From: JAUPKT01 sp964427855
Lineage (GTDB): Bacteria; Desulfobacterota; Desulfomonilia; Desulfomonilales; Desulfomonilaceae
Reading direction: 5' to 3'
Length of the DNA: 64,000 bases
Assembly (NCBI GenBank): GCA_964427855.1
Contig: CAYRVH010000010.1
Span: 5,853-69,852, forward strand
Part shown: positions 44,836-53,421 of the stretch, in pieces
Layout: every line of letters starts with the position of its first letter
Numbering within the stretch: position 1 is the stretch's first letter
Notes under the pieces: model-generated
The model's database searches: none
Seen by the model: the letters and a program-made list of their open reading frames with translations, nothing else
Told to the model about the DNA's origin: nothing
Translations under genes and position numbers: made by a program

Positions 44836-46044
44836 ATGAAGCTGGATCATTCTTGTTGTGTAAGCAAGACATGGTGTGCGCCTTTCTTTGGAGTCCTCGC
44901 TGTGTTATTGCTCCTGGGATGCGAGAACCGGAAACAGGCGCCGCCGCCTCCGCCTCCTGAGGTGTCGGTGTTAACAGTCACGCCGGAGCGGCTTGTCTTG
45001 ACCACCGACTTGCCGGGACGAACATCTGCCTATTTGATAGCCGAGATAAGGCCGCAGGTGAATGGGATTATCCAGAAGCGACTTTTCACGGAGGGCGCGG
45101 ATGTCAAGGCTGGGGACCAGCTCTATCAAATCGACCCGGCCCCTTTCGAGGCGGCTCTTGAAAGCGCCAAGGCAGCCCTCGCAAAGGCGGAGGCGAACCT
45201 GCCGGCCGTGAGGCTTCGTTTTGAAAGATATAAGAGTCTTCTAGCAGAGCAGGCGGTAAGTCAGCAGGATTACGATGACAAAGAGGCGGCGTTCAAACAA
45301 GCAGAGGCTGAAATTGCATACTGGAAGGCAGCAGTCGAGACGGCCCGAATTAACCTCGAATACACTCGGGTTACCGCGCCGATATCAGGCCGGATAGGCA
45401 AGTCAAATGTGACGGACGGCGCGTTGGTGACGGCGTATCAAGCGATGCCGCTGGCCACTATTCAGCAGATCGATCCCATATATGTGGATGTGCCTCAATC
45501 CACCGCAGAGCTGTTGCGGTTGAGGCGCCGACTTGAGAACGGCAGGCTGACTCAGGATGGCCCGAATCTAGAAAAGGTACGTCTCTTTCTTCAAGACGGT
45601 ACAGAGTATCCCTTGGAAGGGCAATTTAAGTTCAGAGATGTGACGGTGGAGCCGAGTACGGGATCGGTCATACTGAGGATTGTATTTCCTAATCCTGATG
45701 CCGTGCTGTTGCCAGGGATGTTTGTGCGGGCCCAGATCAAGGAGGGGATTAATGAGAAGGCGATTCTCGCGCCTCAACAGGCGGTCTTTCGCGACCCAAA
45801 AGGCAACCCGATCGCCTACGTGTTGGACGAGCAGAATCACGTTGAACAAAGGATGCTCACCGTAGATCGCACAGTACAGGACAGGTGGCTCATTTCCCAA
45901 GGGCTCACAGAAGGGGATCGGCTTGTCCTCGAGGGGATTCAACGCGTACGACCAGGCATGATAGTGCGCGTGGCCTCGTCGGACTCAGCCCAGAAAATGG
46001 GCCGTTCCCCTCACCCGACGCAGCCAACGGCTCAATCGAAATAA
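44836..46044 (+). CDS. RND efflux periplasmic adaptor lipoprotein (AcrA/MexA family), second copy
   Basis: About 402 residues. N-terminal lipoprotein signal with lipobox LLLLGC, then a Pro-rich linker (APPPPPPEVSV), lipoyl half-motifs (AEIRPQVNGIIQKRLFTEGADVKAG), a hairpin with PAVRLRFERYKSLLAEQAVSQQDYDD, LEYTRVTAPISGRIGKS and the C-terminal GIQRVRPGM. The upstream frame is open to 44743, but ATG 44836 follows AGAGG and gives the signal peptide. The pump gene begins ten bases after the stop. Closer to canonical AcrA than the adaptor at 285. Confidence 0.93.
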   Translation: MKLDHSCCVSKTWCAPFFGVLAVLLLLGCENRKQAPPPPPPEVSVLTVTPERLVLTTDLPGRTSAYLIAEIRPQVNGIIQKRLFTEGADVKAGDQLYQIDPAPFEAALESAKAALAKAEANLPAVRLRFERYKSLLAEQAVSQQDYDDKEAAFKQAEAEIAYWKAAVETARINLEYTRVTAPISGRIGKSNVTDGALVTAYQAMPLATIQQIDPIYVDVPQSTAELLRLRRRLENGRLTQDGPNLEKVRLFLQDGTEYPLEGQFKFRDVTVEPSTGSVILRIVFPNPDAVLLPGMFVRAQIKEGINEKAILAPQQAVFRDPKGNPIAYVLDEQNHVEQRMLTVDRTVQDRWLISQGLTEGDRLVLEGIQRVRPGMIVRVASSDSAQKMGRSPHPTQPTAQSK

Positions 46045-46054
46045 GGGGGCCTGC

Positions 46055-49000
46055 GTGCTGTCAAACTTCTTTCTGGATCGTCCGGTATTCGCGTGGGTTA
46101 TTGCCATCATCATGATGGCCGGCGGTTGTCTCGCCATTTACAATCTTCCTATTGCTCAGTATCCGCCGATCGCTCCACCCTCCATATCCATTGATTCGTT
46201 CTATCCCGGGGCCTCCGCCGAAACCGTTGAAAACAGCGTCACGCAAATCATAGAACAGAAGATGACGGGGTTTGACAATCTTCTGTATTTATCGGCGACG
46301 AGCGACTCCTCCGGCGCCTCCAGCATCCAATTGACGTTTACTCCGGGGACGGACCCGGACCTTGCGTGGGCTCAGGTGCAGAATAAACTCCAGCTCGCCA
46401 TGGCCAGCCTGCCGGACGTGGTTCAGCGTCAGGGCGTGAGGGTCAGCAAATCAACGCGAAATTATCTCATGATCGTGAGTTTGATTTCAGAAGACGAGAG
46501 CATGGATGGCAACGATTTACGTGACTATTCCCAGGCGACCCTGGAAAAAATAATAGCAAGGATACCTGGCGTGGGGGAGGTCGTTAACTTTGGCACCCAA
46601 TACGCCATGAGAATTTGGCTCAACCCAGAGCGGCTCACGGATTACAATTTGACCATACGAGATGTGATCACCGCGCTCCGGGCGTACAACGTCGAGGTGT
46701 CGGCTGGTCAATTTGGGGGGGCCCCTGCAGTCCAAGGACAGCGGCTCAACGCATCGATCATTGTCCAAAATCTTCTCAAAACGCCTGAGGAGTTTGGGGC
46801 AATCCCTGTGCGCATGAATCCGGACGGCTCGATCGTGCGAATTAAGGACATTGGTCGCACAGAACTTGGGACAGAGCAGTATGACGTGAATGCCAGATAC
46901 AATGGCAAGCCTGCGGCAGGCATGGCCATACGTCAGGCCGTGGGCGCAAATGCGTTGGCCACAGCCGAGGCGGTGAGGGCCAAGCTGAAGGAGATGAGCC
47001 GCTATTTCCCTCACGGAATGAAAGTCGTCTATCCATACGATACCACGCCGTTTGTCCGAGTGGCGATCGAGGAGGTTGTCAAGACCCTCATTGAAGCCAT
47101 CTTTCTGGTCTTTCTGGTGATGTACGTGTTCATGGGGAACATGCGGGCCACCCTCATACCGACTATTGCCGTACCGGTGGTAATTCTAGGTACCTTCGCT
47201 GTCCTCGGGATATTCGGATTTTCCATCAACATGTTGACCATGTTTGCCATGGTGTTAGCCATCGGGCTCCTCGTGGACGATGCCATCGTGGTGGTCGAGA
47301 ACGTCGAACGCATCATGAGCGAGGAGGGGTTGTCTCCGCGAGAAGCGACGAAGAAGTCCATGGGACAGATCACCAGCGCTTTGATTGGCATAGGGTTGGT
47401 TTTGTCCGCAGTGTTCGGCCCTATGGCGTTTTTTGCTGGGTCCACGGGGGTGATTTACCGTCAGTTTTCTTTGACCATTATTGCGGCGATGCTGCTGTCT
47501 GTCGTGGTGGCGCTCATTCTCACGCCAGTCCTTTGTGCAGGCTTGCTAAAGTCCTCGCCAGGGGAACATTACTCGGAGCGAAAGGGCTTCCGACCCCTTC
47601 GCGTTTTCTTTACGTGGTTCAATCGGGCATTCGCCCAGGCGAGAAGCCTTTATATGACGGTTGTAGCACACGCGCTTGTGAGAAAACTCCCTTATCTAGG
47701 TATTTTTGTGATTATCGTATTCCTGACGGCCTTTCTATTTGTACGAATGCCGACTTCGTATCTTCCAGATGAAGATCAGGGCATCCTCTATGTGCAGGCG
47801 ATGCTTCCGGGGAACAGCACGCTTGAACAAACCCAGAGCGTGCTGAAACAAGTGAGCGACTATTTTTTGAATCAAGAAAAAGAGGCGGTGGAATCGTGTC
47901 TGACCGTTTCAGGTTTTAGCTTTTCAGGACGCGGCCAAAATGTAGGATTGGCGTTTGTAAAACTCAAGGACTGGAATCTGCGCAACAGGCCGGATTTGAA
48001 GGTTGGGGCAGTGGTAGGCAAGGCGATGAGAGCTTTCTCGACAATTCGCAACGCCATGGTTTTCTGCTTTCCCCCTCCGTCGGTTATTGAGTTGGGCAAC
48101 TCGAAGGGTTTTGATTTTCAATTGTTAGACCGGGGTGGGCTCGGCCACCAGGCCATGATGGCGGCTCGGAACCAACTCCTCGGGATGGCCGCTCGAGACC
48201 CGCGACTCATGGCGGTGCGACCAAACGGGCTTGAAGACGTACCGGAATACCGCATCGATGTTGACTGGGAGAAGGCTGGGGCGTTGGGCCTGCCCATTAC
48301 CGACATACACACCACCATATCTGCCGCTTTTGGCGGGGCGTACGTGAACGATTTCATTCAGGGCGGTCGGGTGAAGAGGGTGTACGTCCAAGCTGACGCG
48401 CCCTATCGTATGTTGCCCGATGATTTGGAAAAACTCTATGTTCGCAACAAGAATGGGAAGATGGTTCCGTTTTCCTCTTTTGCGACGGGGCACTGGACAT
48501 CGGGTTCGCCGAAACTGGAGCGCTACAATGGTTTCCCCTCGCTCAATATATGGGGGGAGCCGGCGCCCGGTAGGAGTTCAGGCGAAGCCATGCGGGCCAT
48601 GGAAGAAATATCCATGAAGCTGCCGCAAGGTGTTGGGTTCGATTGGACCGGTCTGTCATTTCAGGAGAGACTGGCAGGCAGCCAGGCGCCCCTGTTGTAC
48701 GCCTTTTCGATCTTTGTCATTTTTTTATGTCTGGCAGCGCTGTATGAGAGCTGGGTTGTGCCGTTTGCCGTACTCCTGGTATTGCCGCTGGGGGTCATCG
48801 GCGGCGTGAGCGCCACCACGTTGCGGGGGTTGCCAAATGACGTTTATTTTCAGATCGGCCTGCTCACTATCCTGGGTTTGACGACAAAGAATGCCATATT
48901 GATCATTCAGTTCGCCATGGCCCAGGTGACTCAAGGGAAAGGCTTGGTAGAGGCGACGCTTGAGGGCGCTAGGATTCGATTGCGTCCCATCGTGATGACG

Positions 49001-49192
49001 TCTGTGGCGCTCGGATTTGGCGTGTTACCCCTTGCCCTTGCCTATGGAGCCGGCGCCGGCGCGCAGCAGGCGATCGGGACAGGAGTAATTGGAGGCGTGG
49101 TCACCGCGACATTCCTCGTTACCCTTTATGCGCCGATCTTCTATGTGATGATTCAAGGATTCTTCCAGAAACGACAGAGGAGAGAAGTGTAG
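46055..49192 (+). CDS. RND multidrug efflux pump (HAE1 family, AcrB-like), second copy
   Basis: 1045 residues, full length. GTG start preceded by AAGGGGG. N-terminus LSNFFLDRPVFAWV, NLPIAQYPPIAPPSISI, VDDAIVVVENVERIMSEEG with the proton-relay Asp pair at about 408-409, FQERLAGSQAPLLYAFSIFVIF and LVTLYAPIFYVM. Together with the adaptor it exports drugs or other amphiphiles. No outer-membrane factor follows, so TolC is supplied from elsewhere. Confidence 0.95.
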   Translation: MLSNFFLDRPVFAWVIAIIMMAGGCLAIYNLPIAQYPPIAPPSISIDSFYPGASAETVENSVTQIIEQKMTGFDNLLYLSATSDSSGASSIQLTFTPGTDPDLAWAQVQNKLQLAMASLPDVVQRQGVRVSKSTRNYLMIVSLISEDESMDGNDLRDYSQATLEKIIARIPGVGEVVNFGTQYAMRIWLNPERLTDYNLTIRDVITALRAYNVEVSAGQFGGAPAVQGQRLNASIIVQNLLKTPEEFGAIPVRMNPDGSIVRIKDIGRTELGTEQYDVNARYNGKPAAGMAIRQAVGANALATAEAVRAKLKEMSRYFPHGMKVVYPYDTTPFVRVAIEEVVKTLIEAIFLVFLVMYVFMGNMRATLIPTIAVPVVILGTFAVLGIFGFSINMLTMFAMVLAIGLLVDDAIVVVENVERIMSEEGLSPREATKKSMGQITSALIGIGLVLSAVFGPMAFFAGSTGVIYRQFSLTIIAAMLLSVVVALILTPVLCAGLLKSSPGEHYSERKGFRPLRVFFTWFNRAFAQARSLYMTVVAHALVRKLPYLGIFVIIVFLTAFLFVRMPTSYLPDEDQGILYVQAMLPGNSTLEQTQSVLKQVSDYFLNQEKEAVESCLTVSGFSFSGRGQNVGLAFVKLKDWNLRNRPDLKVGAVVGKAMRAFSTIRNAMVFCFPPPSVIELGNSKGFDFQLLDRGGLGHQAMMAARNQLLGMAARDPRLMAVRPNGLEDVPEYRIDVDWEKAGALGLPITDIHTTISAAFGGAYVNDFIQGGRVKRVYVQADAPYRMLPDDLEKLYVRNKNGKMVPFSSFATGHWTSGSPKLERYNGFPSLNIWGEPAPGRSSGEAMRAMEEISMKLPQGVGFDWTGLSFQERLAGSQAPLLYAFSIFVIFLCLAALYESWVVPFAVLLVLPLGVIGGVSATTLRGLPNDVYFQIGLLTILGLTTKNAILIIQFAMAQVTQGKGLVEATLEGARIRLRPIVMTSVALGFGVLPLALAYGAGAGAQQAIGTGVIGGVVTATFLVTLYAPIFYVMIQGFFQKRQRREV

Positions 49193-49550
49193 GCCTTGGC
49201 GAGGCTTGTTGAGCTGTTGAAAACAATTGCTGAATACTTCTTATGAAATCATGCGGACCATATTGGGCGCTTGACTTTTTACGCTTTCCATACTTCCTCG
49301 GCAACGATGCATCAAATATAGTCCCGCGTCATGGCTGGCCGCAGAGAGAGATGGGGCCGGCCTGCGAACAGACCACATTACACGCTTTCAAGGTAAAACG
49401 GGCGAAGTATCAGCGCCGCAAAAATCAGCATTAAGGACATACACCTCTGCGAGGAAGCCAGCAGTACGAGCATTTTCATGCCCGCCCGCCACGGGGCGCA
49501 ATAGCATCCTCGCCAAGTGTTGGCGCGCTGACGGCAATCCTACTGTATTA
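49193..49550. other. intergenic region after the RND operon
   Basis: About 360 bases between the convergent pump and bamI genes. A short open frame (49243-49434) has no recognisable product. No clear terminator hairpin with a T tract was found. Confidence 0.4.
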
Positions 49551-50162
49551 TCATTCAACCGCTCGCAGCAACGGAGCGGGCTCAGGCGTCAACCCTTGGA
49601 CCAGCACATACGCGGCCTGCAGGGCCTCCGTGGGGCAGAGGGGGAAGCATTCCTTGCAATTCCAACACTCCTGAGCGGCTATTTTGGGGATGAAGCTGAT
49701 TTCTTTTCTAATTCCTCTATCGATAAATCCCACTGCGTTCTTCTTTTTGACTTCGGCGCAGTACCTGACACAGAGCCCGCAATGAATGCAAAAGGATGGT
49801 TCCTTTTCGAAGCGATTTTTGTCTGCATTGTATTCTTTGGCGAGATCCTGCAAGATGAAGGAATCAGGGGCATGCGCCAGAAGAAGCTCCAGGATCATCT
49901 TACGTATCCTATCTATCTTTTCTGAACGAGTACGGACTGCAATACCTGACTCGACAGGATACACGCAAGACACGACTATTTTTGAGCGGCCCCGACTCTC
50001 CACTTCCACGATGCACAGCCTACAGCCGCCGTACGGCTCCAGCTTTTCGTGGTAACACAAGGTCGGGATCTGGATTCCCGCGCTGCGAGCGGCCTCTAGG
50101 AGGGTCATGTCCTTTGTCGCTTTGACTTGTCTGCCGTCTATGGTTAACGAAATCTCGCTCAT
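49551..50162 (-). CDS. bamI: BamI-like NuoG/HoxU-type iron-sulfur protein
   Basis: 203 residues. N-terminal [2Fe-2S] ferredoxin (LLEAARSAGIQIPTLCYHEKLEPYGGCRLC ... CVYPV), an extra His/Cys cluster region (FCIHCGLCVRYCAEV) and a second [4Fe-4S] motif (CWNCKECFPLCPTEA). This corresponds to the N-terminal electron-input part of complex I subunit G, without the large molybdopterin-like domain. The ATG overlaps the bamH stop by four bases, showing translational coupling. Last gene of the bam-like operon. Confidence 0.85.
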   Translation of the reverse strand: MSEISLTIDGRQVKATKDMTLLEAARSAGIQIPTLCYHEKLEPYGGCRLCIVEVESRGRSKIVVSCVYPVESGIAVRTRSEKIDRIRKMILELLLAHAPDSFILQDLAKEYNADKNRFEKEPSFCIHCGLCVRYCAEVKKKNAVGFIDRGIRKEISFIPKIAAQECWNCKECFPLCPTEALQAAYVLVQGLTPEPAPLLRAVE

Positions 50163-52087
50163 TTTTGTTTTCTCTCTTTAACGATGGTTCGAGCTTCCTC
50201 TGGAATGGGCGGGGGAACAGGTTCCCCCGAAATCTTTTGTACGGCTCGATAACGGGGCGGACACACCTCAAAACAGGTGCCGCACTTGGTGCATTTCGTC
50301 TGATCGATGATATGGATGAGGCCTTTGCCGCCTATGATGGCTTCCGACGGGCATTTACGGCCACACACCGTACACGCTTTGCATTTTTCAGGATCGATGT
50401 AGTAGGAGATGAGTTCTTTGCACGACAGGGCTGGGCAGCGCTGATCCTTGATATGGGCTTCGTACTCGTTTCTAAAGTATTTCAAAGTGCTTAGAAACGG
50501 GTTGGCAGCGCTTCTCCCTAAGGCGCAGAGAGATGCCTCCACCAATGTCTCTGCAAGCTGCTCAAGGAGTTCGATGTCGCCTTCCTTGCCTTTGCCTTTA
50601 GTAATATTGGTGAGGATTTTGAGCATTTGTCTCATGCCCTCGCGACATGGCACACACTTGCCGCATGATTCGTCAGTGAGGAATTCCAGAAAATATCTTG
50701 CGACATCTACCATGCAGGTGTCTTCATCCATGATGATCATGCCGCCGGAGCCCATCATTGACCCTGCCGTGGTCAGTTCATCGAAACCCACGGGCAGGTC
50801 AAGGAGTTCCTCGGGAAGGCATCCGCCGGACGGGCCGCCGGTTTGGACGGCTTTGAATTTCTTGCCGTTTGGGATGCCGCCTCCTATTTTGAAGATGATA
50901 TCTCTCAGAGGGGTTCCCATGGGCACTTCTACCAGGCCCGTGTTGGTGATCTTGCCGACCAGGGAGAATATTTTTGTTCCTTTACTGCCATCTGTGCCAA
51001 ATCGGGTAAACCAGTCGGCGCCATTATTGATAATCAGGGGTACGTTGGCCCATGTTTCGACGTTATTCAGGACGCTTGGCCGTCCCCAGAGTCCTACGAC
51101 ATTCGACCGGATGTACTTGGGCCTGGGCTCCCCTGCCCTTCCCTCCAAGGCAGTCATTAAGGCAGTTGATTCTCCGCACACAAAGGCACCGGCCCCCTTA
51201 TGCACCTTGACCACGAAATCGAAGCCCGACCCGAGAATATTTTGCCCGAGGAATCCGTATTCTTCGGCCTGTCGAATAGCGACATTGACGTTTTCCACCG
51301 CCAGTGGATATTCCTGTCGCACGTAAATATACCCTTCGTGTGCGCCGATCGCGTATGCGCCAATGGTGAGACCTTCCAGCACCGAGTGTGGGTTGCCTTC
51401 GAGGAGGCTCCTATCCATGTAAGCCCCTGGATCGCCCTCGTCTGCGTTGACGATGACGTATTTGATGTCACCCGGCGCGTTGCGGGAGCCTTCCCATTTT
51501 ACTCCCGCAGGAAAGCCGCCTCCGCCCCTTCCTCTGAGATTTGCCTTCTTGACCTCTTCCAAAACCTGCTCGGGAGTCATGCCGAAAAGGGCTTTTGCAA
51601 GGGCAGAATAACCGCCGATGGCGATGTAGTCGTCGATATTCTTGGGATCGACGCTTCCGTTGGAACCAAACACGATACGTCCCTGGTGTTTGTAAAAGGG
51701 GATTTCTGACTCGCGAATGATTTTCTCGTTGGTGGCAGGATCGTGGTACAGGAGTCGATCGATAATTTTTTTCTCTTTGATGGTTTCGGAAAGGATTTCA
51801 CCGACGTCGTCTGGCTTTATCTGGAAATAGCATATTTCATCAGGATGGATGACGACGATAGGACCTCGTTCGCAGAACCCGTGGCAGCCGGTTCTTCGGA
51901 ATTCCACCTGGTCCGTGAGTCCTTGCGTTTCAATTTCCTCCTGGAAGCGGGCGGCCACTTCCCTGCTGCCTGACGCATGGCAGGCCGAACCTGAGCAGAG
52001 AGTGATGCATGTCTTATGTGGGTCTCTTTGCGAGACAAGGGCATTCCTATAGGCTTCTAATTCAGAAGGGGAGTTTATCCGCGGCAT
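50159..52087 (-). CDS. bamH: BamH-like NuoF/HndC-type NADH-binding flavoprotein
   Basis: 642 residues. An N-terminal thioredoxin-like [2Fe-2S] domain (TCITLCSGSACHASGS... TGCHGFCERGP) precedes the NuoF core: GRGGGGFPAGVKWE, the NADH region VNADEGDPGAYMDRSLLEGNP, FMN region GAGAFVCGESTALM, and the [4Fe-4S] motif ESCGKCVPCREGM. A C-terminal pair of ferredoxin clusters (CKACTVCGRKCPSEA, CTKCGTCFEVCPP) is added. Likely exchanges electrons with NAD(H) for the Bam complex. It begins nine bases after bamG. No membrane complex I subunits are present. Confidence 0.92.
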   Translation of the reverse strand: MPRINSPSELEAYRNALVSQRDPHKTCITLCSGSACHASGSREVAARFQEEIETQGLTDQVEFRRTGCHGFCERGPIVVIHPDEICYFQIKPDDVGEILSETIKEKKIIDRLLYHDPATNEKIIRESEIPFYKHQGRIVFGSNGSVDPKNIDDYIAIGGYSALAKALFGMTPEQVLEEVKKANLRGRGGGGFPAGVKWEGSRNAPGDIKYVIVNADEGDPGAYMDRSLLEGNPHSVLEGLTIGAYAIGAHEGYIYVRQEYPLAVENVNVAIRQAEEYGFLGQNILGSGFDFVVKVHKGAGAFVCGESTALMTALEGRAGEPRPKYIRSNVVGLWGRPSVLNNVETWANVPLIINNGADWFTRFGTDGSKGTKIFSLVGKITNTGLVEVPMGTPLRDIIFKIGGGIPNGKKFKAVQTGGPSGGCLPEELLDLPVGFDELTTAGSMMGSGGMIIMDEDTCMVDVARYFLEFLTDESCGKCVPCREGMRQMLKILTNITKGKGKEGDIELLEQLAETLVEASLCALGRSAANPFLSTLKYFRNEYEAHIKDQRCPALSCKELISYYIDPEKCKACTVCGRKCPSEAIIGGKGLIHIIDQTKCTKCGTCFEVCPPRYRAVQKISGEPVPPPIPEEARTIVKERKQK

Positions 52088-52096
52088 TGCAGTTCC

Positions 52097-52549
52097 TTAG
52101 TCGTAGTTTTTTAAGACTTCAGCTGTCTGGGCTGGGGCCATTTTCCCATGAGTCTTGCCGTCGATCTCCAGCACTGGGCCTAAGGCGCAACAGCCTAGGC
52201 AGTTCACGGTTTCGAGGGAGAACTTTAGATCCATATCTGTCTCGCCGGGTCTGATGCCGGTGAGATCTTGTACCGTATCGAGTACACGGGACGCCCCTCG
52301 CACATGGCAAGCAGTTCCCATGCACACATGGATTTGGTGGCGTCCTTTGGGGACCAAGCTAAAGGCTTTATAAAAGGTAGCGATATGCTGAATTCGGGTC
52401 ATAGGCACCTGCAGCCGTTCTGCGATACGCTCGAGAGCCTCCCTGGGCAGCCAATTGTTCTCGGCTTGAATATCGAGCAACACCTGGATGAGATGACTCG
52501 GATCAGCGTTATGCGCATCAATGATCTCGTCCACTCTGTTCTTGTCCAT
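52097..52549 (-). CDS. bamG: BamG-like NuoE/HndA-type [2Fe-2S] protein
   Basis: 150 residues with the NuoE fold: helical N-terminus (LIQVLLDIQAENNWLPREAL, IQHIATFYKAFSLVP) and a thioredoxin-like domain with four cluster cysteines in CMGTACHVRGA and VNCLGCCALGPVLEIDG. It partners BamH in NADH-linked electron transfer. Start after GAGGGA. It lies between bamF and bamH with short gaps. Confidence 0.92.
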   Translation of the reverse strand: MDKNRVDEIIDAHNADPSHLIQVLLDIQAENNWLPREALERIAERLQVPMTRIQHIATFYKAFSLVPKGRHQIHVCMGTACHVRGASRVLDTVQDLTGIRPGETDMDLKFSLETVNCLGCCALGPVLEIDGKTHGKMAPAQTAEVLKNYD

Positions 52550-52603
52550 TCCCTCTCGTCCTCACCTTTGTCGATCGTACGACTTTATGCTGTCTTCCTG
52601 CTG

Positions 52604-53371
52604 TCACGCCAAGGCGTAGCACTTTTCATTGGAGTCGTAACGGACCAAGCCTTGTCTCGACGACGCGGTCAAGTGTCTTGACACCTGGGACGGCGTCAGC
52701 CCCAGCCTTTTCGCTACTTCTGCCGTGGGAAGGGGTTTTTCCTCCAGGAGTAGCATGATTTGGGTCGTGGCCAACTTGTCAGCGATTGTTTCTTCGAAGA
52801 GCCGATCCATTTCCTCACTGGCGAAGAATGTGCGGTACGCGTCTTCCGACTTGACCGGTATTCTCATTCGTTCTCTTTCCACCAGCCTTATGTACGGGAC
52901 GAGACGCCTCACCGCTTCCAATCTGAACTTCAATTCCTTTTGCTCCAAGCCTTCTCCACGACCAAGGGGCCCTAATTCTTTTACCCTCGTGACAAAACGG
53001 TTGACAGTTTCTACGAACACATTGGCCTCTGCGCCGGACATAAACTCAATCCGTAATCGATCAGGGTTGAGTCCAATGTGCCTCATGAGTCTGTGTGTGA
53101 GTAGGACCATACCGAGGGCGTCGTAGTTGCCATGGGTCACGTAGTTGCATTCATTGAGGCGGCAGCCTCCGATGAATACGCCGTCAGCTCCCTTTGTGAA
53201 CGCCCTGATGACGAAACTCAGGTCCACTCGTCCTGAACACATGACTCGAATAAGCCTCATTTCCGTCGTATATTGTAGTCTGGAAACTCCAGCCAAATCG
53301 GCGGCGCCGTACACTCACCAATGGCACACGAATCCCAGCACCTTGGGTCTGAATTCACGCACAGCACTCAT
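52604..53371 (-). CDS. bamF: BamF-like (MvhD-family) electron-transfer protein with selenocysteine and a C-terminal winged-helix domain
   Basis: 255 residues when UGA at 53315-53317 is read as Sec19. The N-terminus then reads FVCHW-Sec-VYGAADLAGVSR, matching the CxWC motif of MvhD ([2Fe-2S] ligands), followed by VMCSGRVDLSFVIRAFTKGADG, GGCRLNECNYV and the usual C-terminal SGAEANVFVE. The ATG at 53371 is preceded by a GGGG box. Without Sec the gene would appear to start at GTG 53314 and lose two cluster ligands. The last 75 residues form a winged-helix domain (TQIMLLLEEKPLPTAEVAKRLGLTPSQVSRHL), unusual for MvhD. Electrons are expected to pass between BamE and BamGHI. A SECIS-like hairpin lies at 53280-53292. 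Confidence 0.88.
53280..53292 (-). promoter_or_regulatory. SECIS-like hairpin of bamF
   Basis: On the minus strand CTGGA and TCCAG pair (5 bp) around loop GTT. The loop starts 27 bases after the UGA and consists of G-U-U, matching the required bacterial SECIS loop and distance. Confidence 0.7.
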
Positions 53372-53421
53372 TTTTTTTGCACCCCGTACTCGGTAATTCC
53401 TTGTTTTTGCATGGGTTTCCT

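Noticed and set aside
49243..49434. 63-codon open frame after the second RND pump
   Set aside because: No ribosome binding site, low-complexity basic end and no family.
49551..52549. Respiratory complex I genes
   Set aside because: Only NuoE-, NuoF- and partial NuoG-like soluble subunits are present, with no membrane subunits, and they end a bam operon. They match BamGHI.
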